Source: an uncultured Chloroflexota bacterium
Lineage (GTDB): Bacteria > Chloroflexota > Anaerolineae > Anaerolineales > Villigracilaceae
NCBI GenBank assembly: GCA_903914955.1
Contig: CAIWRB010000250.1
Span: 16,204 to 80,203 of the forward strand
Length of the DNA: 64,000 nt
Reading direction: 5' to 3'
The first letter of the stretch is position 1, and every line of letters starts with the position of its first letter. Under the pieces are notes generated by a model. It was not told the DNA's origin and searched no databases. It saw only the letters and a program-made list of their open reading frames with translations. This document shows positions 26,354 through 33,871 of this stretch, one piece after another. Made by a program: the position numbers and the translations under genes.

Positions 26354-26986
26354 ATGTCTGCCATTCAACAAATCCTTGAAAAAAAAGTGGTCGCAGTGGT
26401 GCGGCTGGATAACTACAACCGTGCAGTGGATGTAGCCCGGGCACTCGCAGCAGGCGGCGTCAACGTATTGGAATTTACACTAACGGGTCAAGGTGCACTG
26501 GAAGCCGTCTCTGCGACTCGACAAGCATTGGGCGGCGCTGTTTGTGTGGGCGTGGGAACTGTCCTGTCGTCCGAGCAGGCCGAAGCGGCGATTGATGCAG
26601 GCGCAGAATTTCTGGTCACACCCGCCCTGCGTCGACAAGTCATAGCAACCTGCGTCAAACGTCAGACATTGGTATTGTGCGGCGGGCTGACCCCCACCGA
26701 ATTATTGGAAGCACATGAAGCGGGAGCGGAATTGCTCAAAGTATTTCCCGCGCAATTGGGCGGACCAAAATTTATCAAGGATGTGCTTGCGCCCATGCCC
26801 TTCCTGAAGCTGGTACCAACGGGCGGAGTGAGTCCCGAGAATGCGCGAGACTATCTTGCCGCTGGTGCGGTGGCAGTTGGCATCGGCGGAAACTTGGTAT
26901 CCAACAAACTTGTGGCGGCTGAAGCATTCGATCAAATTACAGCAACAGCGCAGGCATGCATGGATGCGATCCATAAGCAGAGTTAA
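26354..26986 (+). CDS. eda: KDPG aldolase
   Basis: 210 residues, the normal length for KDPG/KHG aldolase. Schiff-base K129 (LLKVFPAQLGG), catalytic E40 (VLEFTL), R17 (VVRLDN) and the phosphate-binding PTGGV near 157 are present. It cleaves 2-keto-3-deoxy-6-phosphogluconate to pyruvate and glyceraldehyde 3-phosphate. It follows KDG kinase by 11 bases with AGGAG before the ATG, completing the lower Entner-Doudoroff branch of the sugar-acid pathway. Confidence 0.92.
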   Translation: MSAIQQILEKKVVAVVRLDNYNRAVDVARALAAGGVNVLEFTLTGQGALEAVSATRQALGGAVCVGVGTVLSSEQAEAAIDAGAEFLVTPALRRQVIATCVKRQTLVLCGGLTPTELLEAHEAGAELLKVFPAQLGGPKFIKDVLAPMPFLKLVPTGGVSPENARDYLAAGAVAVGIGGNLVSNKLVAAEAFDQITATAQACMDAIHKQS

Positions 26987-27057
26987 TTGTAAAATGTAAG
27001 CGAAGAAATTTTATTTGTAGCGTGTTGTTAAAAATCAAACTCCAACGGAGGCTTCAA

Positions 27058-28224
27058 ATGAATTCTCGTGAACGTGTTTTAACCGCATTGAATCACAAGG
27101 AACCCGACCGCGTTCCTTATGATATGGGAGGTACAGTGGTAACCGGCATTCAGGCCAAAGCGTATGCACGCCTGCGTAAATATCTGGGACTGCCTGATAA
27201 GGAAGTCGTAATTATTGACATCCTGCAACAGCTCGCCCAGGTGGATGATGATGTGATGGAGCGGTTGGGTGTAGACCTTCGCAATATCTCACCCCGCTCC
27301 ACTGCCAGTTTCAAAATTGAACTCAAGTTGACTCCCGACGGCAGATACAGCTACTTCCATGATGAATATCAGATTGGCTGGCGCATGCCAACGGATGGCG
27401 GCATGTACTACGACATGTTCGAACATCCACTCAGCGGAGAGGTCACACCAGGTATGGTGGATCAATATACTTTGCCAGATCCACTCGACCCATCCCGTTT
27501 TGATGGTCTGCGCGCGGCAGCGACCAAAGTGCTCGAAGAAGAAAAACGCGCACTCGTGGTCGGCAACATCTCCGCTGGAATTTTCGAGTTGTATTTATGG
27601 ACACGCGGATTCAAAGACGGCTATACCGATTGGGCGGGAAATCCTGAGCTTGCAAAAAAGATCCTGCGCAAATATACAGACCTGCAACTTGCCTATTGGG
27701 AAAGAATGTTTGAGGTAATGGAAGGCATTCCTATTGATGTAGTTCAAATGGCTGATGATCTCGCCGGGCAAAACAGCGTACTTATCTCCCCCATCTCATA
27801 CCGCAAACTACTCAAGCCGTTCCACAAGGAAATGTTTGATTACATCCACTCAAAATCGGATGCGAAGATATTCTTCCATTCCTGCGGAGCCGTCCGCAAA
27901 CTTATTCCTGACCTGATCGAAGTGGGCGTGGATATTTTGAACCCGGTACAGGTTAACGCTGCAAACATGGACTCTGCGGAACTCAAGCGCGAGTTTGGCA
28001 AGGATATATGTTTCTGGGGCGGCGGCGTGGATACTCAAAGTGCATTTGATGAATCGCACACGCCGGATGAAGTGCGCGCAGATGTAAGGAAGCGCGTCGA
28101 AGACCTCATGCCGGGCGGCGGATTTGTATTCAACACGGTCCATAATATTCAGGGGAATGTTCCCCCGGAAAATATCATGGCGATGTGGGAAACACTGCAA
28201 GAGTATGGCGTTTACAACAAGTAA
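27058..28224 (+). CDS. UroD-fold corrinoid-dependent methyltransferase (MtaA/MtbA/CmuA-like)
   Basis: 388 residues from MNSRERVL; GGAGG nine bases upstream decides this start. The opening MNSRERVLTALNHKEPDRVP and the FFHSCGAVRKLIPDLIEVGVDILNP block (H274, C276 as likely zinc ligands) place it in the uroporphyrinogen-decarboxylase fold group used as methyltransferases. It is unlikely to be a heme-pathway HemE because the immediately following gene is a corrinoid protein and neighbours are sugar enzymes. It would move a methyl group between a methylated substrate and cobalamin. Located 71 bases after eda, in the same direction. Confidence 0.82.
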   Translation: MNSRERVLTALNHKEPDRVPYDMGGTVVTGIQAKAYARLRKYLGLPDKEVVIIDILQQLAQVDDDVMERLGVDLRNISPRSTASFKIELKLTPDGRYSYFHDEYQIGWRMPTDGGMYYDMFEHPLSGEVTPGMVDQYTLPDPLDPSRFDGLRAAATKVLEEEKRALVVGNISAGIFELYLWTRGFKDGYTDWAGNPELAKKILRKYTDLQLAYWERMFEVMEGIPIDVVQMADDLAGQNSVLISPISYRKLLKPFHKEMFDYIHSKSDAKIFFHSCGAVRKLIPDLIEVGVDILNPVQVNAANMDSAELKREFGKDICFWGGGVDTQSAFDESHTPDEVRADVRKRVEDLMPGGGFVFNTVHNIQGNVPPENIMAMWETLQEYGVYNK

Positions 28225-28235
28225 AAGGAGAAACT

Positions 28236-28889
28236 ATGGACCCCAAGAAAATTTTCGATGCCGTGGTTAATGGCGATGTTCAGGAAACTCAAGCAGGTGT
28301 AAACGAAGCCCTCGCCGCAAATGTGCCCGCAGAACAAATACTCAACGAAGCCTTGATCCCGGCAATGACGGAAGTAGGCTGTCTGTTCGAAGCGCAGGAG
28401 TTTTATGTGCCTGAGATGCTGGTCTCAGCCAAGGCGATGCAATCTGGTTTGAATACGCTCAAACCGTTACTGGCAAGTCAGGCAGATCTATCGAGCAAAA
28501 AGACCAACCCCAAGGCAGTGCTCGGCACGGTGAAGGGAGACCTGCACGATATCGGCAAGGATCTGGTGGTCATGATGCTTGAAGGCGCTGGCTTTCAAGT
28601 CACCGATCTGGGCGTGGATGTTCCTCCCGAAAAATTCATTGAAGCTGTCAATGATGGTGCGCAGGTGATCGGTATGTCTGCCATGCTGACGACAACCATG
28701 CTAAATATGAAAGTAACTATCGAGGCGCTAAAAGATGCCGGCGTGCGCGACAAGGTCAAGGTGATCGTTGGCGGCGCTCCGTTGACTCAGTCTTTTGCCG
28801 ATAGCATCGGCGCAGATGGATTTGCAAAAGATGCCAGTTCCGCTGTGCGTAAAGCCAAAGAACTAATCACCACACAGGAGGCTACATGA
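28236..28889 (+). CDS. Corrinoid (cobalamin-binding) methyl-carrier protein, MtaC-like
   Basis: 217 residues from MDPKKIF, with AAAAGGAG before the ATG. A helical cap domain (~1-88) is followed by a B12-binding Rossmann domain (~95-212). GDLHDIG contains the DxHxxG motif, so H104 would be the lower cobalt ligand; GMSAMLTT and VIVGGAPLT complete the site. It carries the methyl group for the UroD-type methyltransferase encoded 11 bases upstream. No reductive activator (RamA-like) is present in the window. Its stop overlaps the next gene by 4 bases, so it is firmly part of this operon. Confidence 0.9.
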   Translation: MDPKKIFDAVVNGDVQETQAGVNEALAANVPAEQILNEALIPAMTEVGCLFEAQEFYVPEMLVSAKAMQSGLNTLKPLLASQADLSSKKTNPKAVLGTVKGDLHDIGKDLVVMMLEGAGFQVTDLGVDVPPEKFIEAVNDGAQVIGMSAMLTTTMLNMKVTIEALKDAGVRDKVKVIVGGAPLTQSFADSIGADGFAKDASSAVRKAKELITTQEAT

Positions 28890-29866
28890 AAAAACTTCGT
28901 TGGGGTTTACTGAGCACCGCACGTATTAACAAGGTATTGCTGCCGCCGCTTCGAGCATCAGAGCGAAATGAGTTGACTGCTGTCGCCAGCCGCGATACGG
29001 TACGGGCACAGGCATACGCCAAAGAAAGGAATATTCCACGAGTATTTGGCAGTTATGAAGCCATGCTTGCTGACCCCGATATCGATGTCATTTACAATCC
29101 ACTGCCCAACAGCCTGCATGCGGAGTGGACGATCAAGGCGGCGCAGGCAGGCAAACATATTCTTTGCGAAAAGCCGCTGGCAAATACAGTTGAGGATGTG
29201 GATGCGATGACCGAGGCCGCGAAGAAAGCAGGTGTGGTTCTCATGGAAGCGTTCATGTATCGCCATCATCCGCAAACACTTAAAGTGAAGGAACTGGTTG
29301 ATAGCGGAGCGATTGGAAAACTTCAAGTCATTCACGGGGCGTTCACCTTCAAACTCGGAAATGAAGATGATGTGCGTCTCAATGCATCACTTGGAGGCGG
29401 CGGCATCTGGGATGTGGGATGTTACCCGATCAGCTACGCGCGCTTGATCGTCGGCGCTGAAGCTGTCGAAGTATTTGGCTGGCAGGTTACAGGTCAGGCA
29501 AGCGGTGTAGATGAAATGTTCGCCGGCCAGATGCGATTCCCAAATAACGTCTACGCCCAATTCGACAGCGGCCTTCGCACTCCTCGCCGATCTTACATCG
29601 AGTTGGCGGGTGACGAAGGCACGCTCTCGATCCCGCAACCATTCCAACCTTATCAAAACGAGAAGATCATGCTGACGCGTGGCGACAAAGAAGAAGTCAT
29701 TTCAATCTCCGGGGAAGACCTTTATCGCGGCGAAGTCGAGAATATGGCTGATGCAATTTTGGATGGCAAATCCACACGCATGAGTCTCGCTGACAGCCGA
29801 AATAATGTAGCGACCATCATGGCGTTACTGCGTTCTGCCAGGGAAGGCAAGCCAGTTACCGTGTAA
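28886..29866 (+). CDS. Gfo/Idh/MocA-family oxidoreductase (second)
   Basis: 326 residues. N-terminal Rossmann domain, CEKPLAN (94-100) with E95-K96-P97, and MEAFMYRHHPQ and GGGGIWDVGCYPISYARL motifs typical of glucose-fructose oxidoreductase/dimeric dihydrodiol dehydrogenase relatives. It probably works on a sugar or sugar acid with NAD(P). Translationally coupled (ATGA) to the corrinoid protein gene, which ties redox chemistry of a sugar to the methyltransferase pair. Substrate unknown. Confidence 0.85.
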   Translation: MKKLRWGLLSTARINKVLLPPLRASERNELTAVASRDTVRAQAYAKERNIPRVFGSYEAMLADPDIDVIYNPLPNSLHAEWTIKAAQAGKHILCEKPLANTVEDVDAMTEAAKKAGVVLMEAFMYRHHPQTLKVKELVDSGAIGKLQVIHGAFTFKLGNEDDVRLNASLGGGGIWDVGCYPISYARLIVGAEAVEVFGWQVTGQASGVDEMFAGQMRFPNNVYAQFDSGLRTPRRSYIELAGDEGTLSIPQPFQPYQNEKIMLTRGDKEEVISISGEDLYRGEVENMADAILDGKSTRMSLADSRNNVATIMALLRSAREGKPVTV

Positions 29867-29898
29867 ATTTGTAGGCATATGTTTTGGGAAGGGACATC

Positions 29899-31005
29899 AT
29901 GAACAAACAAATAAAAAAATCGAGTTTATCCCGCCGTGATTTTTTACGCGTTGGCGGAATTGTGGCTGCGAGTCTGCTTACGAGCAGATGTCAATCTCTT
30001 AAGCTTACTCCGACGGAGAGCATGCCGCTTAGCATATCAAAAGCCTCGGTGGCGATCGGTAAAGTGCGGACCTATGACCGTGCCGCCATCGAAAGTCAGA
30101 TACAAACACTGATAGATCAACTAGGCGGATTGGGAGATGTGGTTAAACCTGGGAACAGCGTTGCCATCAAACCCAATCTGACTGGGGGAGTATCTTCAGG
30201 ATTGCTCAACGGCATTCCCGCTGAAGAGAGTTACGTCACTCACCCAGAGGTGGTGCGCGCATTGGTCAAGCAAGTACAAGCGGCAGGCGCGAAAGAAGTA
30301 TTCATCGTTGAGGCGGTCTATGAATGGGAATCCTATTCCATGTGGGGCTATGAGGAGATTGCCAAAGACCTTGGTGTGACATTGATCGACTTGAACGGCA
30401 GCAAGCCTTATTCCGATTTCGCGGAGATATCCGTCGGAGCCAACAGCCACATCTACAAGACTTTTACAGTGAACCAAATTTTGAAAGATGTAGATGTCTT
30501 CATGTCGGTCTCCAAGATGAAGAACCACGATCTTGCGGGCATAACACATACCATGAAAAATCTGTACGGTCTTGTGCCCTACCGCCTCTATCGTTTGAAC
30601 GACCAGGATAAGTACCGCTCCGAATTCCACGGCACTGGAACCGAAACCCGGGCGCGTCTGCCGCGCATCATTGTTGATATCAACCGTGCGCGCCCCATCA
30701 ACTTCAGTTTGATCGATGGGATCAAGACCACGCAAGGCGGCGAGGGTCCGTGGATCAAATCCCTCGCCCCGATCGAACCGGGAATTTTGATCGCTGGAAA
30801 GAATCCAGTCGCAACGGACTCTGTCGCTACTGCTGTCATGGGACATGACCCAACAGGTGATTATCCCAACTCCCCTTTTGTGCGCGCCGACAATCACATC
30901 AAGCTTGCCGCGCAAGCCGGGCTGGGAACCAATCGATTGGAAGAAATTGAAGTGCTTGGATCGCAGATCAGTGAAGTTAAAACCCAATTCGTTCCAGCGC
31001 CCTAA
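29899..31005 (+). CDS. Tat-exported DUF362 domain protein
   Basis: 368 residues from MNKQIKK, GGGAC upstream. Twin-arginine signal SRRDFLRVGG (11-20), hydrophobic stretch 21-28 and Cys31 in TSRC, which may be a lipobox. The DUF362 core follows, with IKPNLTGG, THPEVVRALV, MSVSKMKNHDLAGITHTMKNLYG and KNPVATDSVA. No ferredoxin-type Cys cluster is seen, unlike some longer relatives. Function of the family is poorly known. Export by Tat suggests a folded or cofactor-bearing protein outside the membrane, in an operon of glycosidases and sugar enzymes. Confidence 0.82.
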   Translation: MNKQIKKSSLSRRDFLRVGGIVAASLLTSRCQSLKLTPTESMPLSISKASVAIGKVRTYDRAAIESQIQTLIDQLGGLGDVVKPGNSVAIKPNLTGGVSSGLLNGIPAEESYVTHPEVVRALVKQVQAAGAKEVFIVEAVYEWESYSMWGYEEIAKDLGVTLIDLNGSKPYSDFAEISVGANSHIYKTFTVNQILKDVDVFMSVSKMKNHDLAGITHTMKNLYGLVPYRLYRLNDQDKYRSEFHGTGTETRARLPRIIVDINRARPINFSLIDGIKTTQGGEGPWIKSLAPIEPGILIAGKNPVATDSVATAVMGHDPTGDYPNSPFVRADNHIKLAAQAGLGTNRLEEIEVLGSQISEVKTQFVPAP

Positions 31006-31055
31006 TTTTTGGGGATCAGAGCATATTGGGAATATCCTTTCTTTATGGAGATCCT

Positions 31056-32309
31056 ATGAGCAACCCATTCACTCTTGGCGTTAATTACTGGCCGCGCCGA
31101 AAAGCCATGTATTGGTGGAGCAATTTTGATGCGGGCGAAGTGCGCGAAGAATTCAATATCATTAAAGAGATTGGCTTGAATGTCGTCCGCTTATTTTTAT
31201 TATGGGATGATTTCCAACCCGAGCCTGATTCGGTGAATAAGGACGCGCTTACCAATTTGCTAAAGGTCGCGGACATCGCTGCCGAAAACGGACTCGGTCT
31301 CGACGTCACCTTCTTCACCGGTCACATGAGCGGACCGAATTGGAGTCCGCGCTGGTTGCTGGGCGGGGATTTGCCTCCGCAGGCGCACAGACATTGGCTG
31401 CATGATGTTGTCAGCAATGGAAAAATAACCGACAAAGGTTACCGCAACATGTTCCACGATGAGATAGCGTTAAAGGCAACCCGTTTGCTTTTGAAAACAG
31501 TTATCAGCGCGCTCAAAGATCATCCCTCCATTTGGATGTGGAATCTCGGCAACGAACCCGATCTATTTGCATGGCCCAATACTTCTGAGGATGGCGCTGC
31601 TTGGGTAAAGGAAATGGTCGGGTTGATCAAATACATTGACCCGCATCATCCCGTCACCATAGGCTTGCACGGCGACGGTTTGCATCGCGACAACGGTCTG
31701 CGAATTGACAAAGTGTACGCGCACACAGATGTGGCGGTGATGCATTCCTATCCCATGTACACAACCTGGGCGCGTAAACCGCTTGACCCTGACTTCGTCC
31801 CGTTCACCTGCGCCCTGACATCTGCGCTGTGCGGCAAGCCCGTGCTGATGGAAGAGTTCGGCGGCTGTACCGCGCTTCCGAATGAAGCCACCTACACCAT
31901 GAAATGGATCGAAACGAACGGACGTGAACATGAACAATTCATGGCCAGCGAAGAAGACTTCGCAGAATTCTTGAGCCTGACGATTCCCAAATTACAAGAC
32001 AGCGGCGCGACAGGCGCGATGCTCTGGTGCTTTGCCGATTACGTTCCCGAATTATGGAATTCACCTCCATGCCAGAACGCCCGTCATGAACGCTTCTTTG
32101 GGATGGTGCGGCCAGACGGCTCGCTCAAACCTCATGCAAAAGTAATTCAGGAATTTGCGAAGACAAAACCGCAGGTGAAACCAATCCCTGATTACGCAAA
32201 GATGATCGTCAATCCCGATGAGTTTTATAAAGAACCGCTGAGACATCTGGTGGATTTGTATAAAAACTATCTGACAGGTGTTGAAAAAGAAGAAGCATTT
32301 GCCAAATAA
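31056..32309 (+). CDS. Glycoside hydrolase, GH5-like (β-mannanase/endoglucanase-type barrel)
   Basis: 417 residues from MSNPFTLGVNYWP, GGAG before the ATG. Clan-A barrel: NYWPRRKAMYWW, NVVRLFLLWDDFQPEP, acid/base E167 in NLGNEPDLF and nucleophile E267 in LMEEFGG. There is no signal peptide, so it should work in the cytoplasm on imported oligosaccharides. The family call is approximate: GH5, GH2-like or related clan-A families share these motifs. It precedes a GH1 β-glycosidase gene by 58 bases. Confidence 0.78.
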   Translation: MSNPFTLGVNYWPRRKAMYWWSNFDAGEVREEFNIIKEIGLNVVRLFLLWDDFQPEPDSVNKDALTNLLKVADIAAENGLGLDVTFFTGHMSGPNWSPRWLLGGDLPPQAHRHWLHDVVSNGKITDKGYRNMFHDEIALKATRLLLKTVISALKDHPSIWMWNLGNEPDLFAWPNTSEDGAAWVKEMVGLIKYIDPHHPVTIGLHGDGLHRDNGLRIDKVYAHTDVAVMHSYPMYTTWARKPLDPDFVPFTCALTSALCGKPVLMEEFGGCTALPNEATYTMKWIETNGREHEQFMASEEDFAEFLSLTIPKLQDSGATGAMLWCFADYVPELWNSPPCQNARHERFFGMVRPDGSLKPHAKVIQEFAKTKPQVKPIPDYAKMIVNPDEFYKEPLRHLVDLYKNYLTGVEKEEAFAK

Positions 32310-32367
32310 ATCTTGAATTAATAAATTTATACATCATAAACCAATCAACACAAAAGGATAAAAAACA

Positions 32368-33732
32368 ATGCCAAAAAACACCTATAACTTCCCGAAAGAG
32401 TTTGTCTGGGGTGCTGCAACCGCGTCGTATCAGATCGAAGGTGCGTGGAATGAACACGGCAAAGGCGAATCCATTTGGGATCACTTCTCGCACACGCCGG
32501 GTAAAGTCAACAACAATGACAATGGCGATACAGCCAACGATCATTATCACCTGTGGCGTAAAGATATCAAGTTGATGAAACAACTTGGTCTTAAAGCCTA
32601 TCGTTTCTCAATATCCTGGCCGCGCATTCTGCCAAAAGGACGTGGCAAGATAAATCAAAAAGGAATTAACTTCTACAGCAAACTTGTCGATGGTTTGCTG
32701 GCAGCGGGCATTACCCCTTATGCCACCCTTTATCACTGGGATCTCCCGCAAGCCTTACAGGATGAAGGCGGCTGGGAAGTACGCTCAACAGCCGAGGCTT
32801 TTAAGGAATACACCGAAGCCATCACACAGGCGCTCGGTGACCGTGTAAAGAATTGGATCACCATCAACGAACCTGCCTGCGTCGCATGGGTGTCAAACGA
32901 TATGGGTGAACATGCTCCTGGCTATCAAGATATGAAGCGCGCCATCCCCGTTAGTTTCCACGTGATGCTCGCGCACGGTTGGGCTGTACCGATCATCCGC
33001 AAGAACAGTCCAAATTCGGAAGTGGGGATTGTGCTCAATGTAGGATGGAGAATGGCCGCTTCAAACTCGACTTTTGATCTGGATGCCGTCCGAGCAGGAG
33101 ACGGCAAGTGGACGCGCTGGTTTGCCGATCCGCTCTACGGACGCGGCTATCCCGCCGATGTGATCACGGATTTTGAGCAGGCCGGTTTCCTGCCTAACGG
33201 AATGAACTTCGTAAAAGATGGCGATCTCATCGCCATTGCAGCGCCGACTAATTTCCTTGGTATCAATTATTACAACCGCGAAGTCGTCCGTTCAAATGCC
33301 GCGGGTAATGATCCGCAAACCGTTTTTCCCAAACCAAAGTCCCCCGAAAACTGGACCGAAATGAATTGGGAAAATTACCCCGATGGCTTGGCGGGTGTGC
33401 TTGGCATGATGTACTTTAATTATCAGCCGCTCAAAATGTATGTCACCGAGAACGGAGCGAGTTATTCCACCGCCCCCGATGAAAATGGCGAAGTACATGA
33501 TACGCTTCGCTTAGATTATTATAAAACTCACCTCGCTGCGGTTCACCGCATCATGCAGGCGGGAGTGCCCATGGCTGGTTACTTCGCCTGGTCGCTCATG
33601 GATAATTTCGAATGGGCAAAAGGGTACGACCAACGCTTCGGCATCGTGTGGGTGAATTTTGAAACCCAGGAGCGCATCCTGAAAGACAGCGCCAAATGGT
33701 ATAAAACGGCTATCAGAAGAAATGGATTTTAA
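32368..33732 (+). CDS. GH1 β-glucosidase/β-glycosidase
   Basis: 454 residues, full GH1 length. N-terminal FVWGAATASYQIEGAW signature, acid/base E168 in TINEPA and nucleophile E361 in VTENGAS, plus the aglycone loop SLMDNFEWAKGYDQRFG. No signal peptide. It hydrolyses β-linked di- or oligosaccharides in the cytoplasm, fitting import by the Opp-type transporter and fuelling the sugar-acid pathways. AAGGA precedes the ATG. It is the last gene of the rightward cluster. Confidence 0.93.
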   Translation: MPKNTYNFPKEFVWGAATASYQIEGAWNEHGKGESIWDHFSHTPGKVNNNDNGDTANDHYHLWRKDIKLMKQLGLKAYRFSISWPRILPKGRGKINQKGINFYSKLVDGLLAAGITPYATLYHWDLPQALQDEGGWEVRSTAEAFKEYTEAITQALGDRVKNWITINEPACVAWVSNDMGEHAPGYQDMKRAIPVSFHVMLAHGWAVPIIRKNSPNSEVGIVLNVGWRMAASNSTFDLDAVRAGDGKWTRWFADPLYGRGYPADVITDFEQAGFLPNGMNFVKDGDLIAIAAPTNFLGINYYNREVVRSNAAGNDPQTVFPKPKSPENWTEMNWENYPDGLAGVLGMMYFNYQPLKMYVTENGASYSTAPDENGEVHDTLRLDYYKTHLAAVHRIMQAGVPMAGYFAWSLMDNFEWAKGYDQRFGIVWVNFETQERILKDSAKWYKTAIRRNGF

Positions 33733-33871
33733 AATAAATAAGACTTACACAAGACAACATGTACAGCCACGAATTTCCCGAAAATTCGTTTAACACCACA
33801 CTCCCAAAAACACCACTGTGCAAGTGCGTGCGGATAAAAGATCAACAAGACAAAAAATCGGAAACCTCTCC

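Noticed and set aside
27058-28224. Uroporphyrinogen decarboxylase (hemE) for heme synthesis
   Set aside because: The adjacent corrinoid carrier gene, the HxCG motif and sugar neighbours fit the methyltransferase branch of the fold.
30196-30987. 263-codon open frame on the minus strand
   Set aside because: It is antisense to the DUF362 gene, whose Tat signal and family motifs are clear; the antisense frame has no family features.
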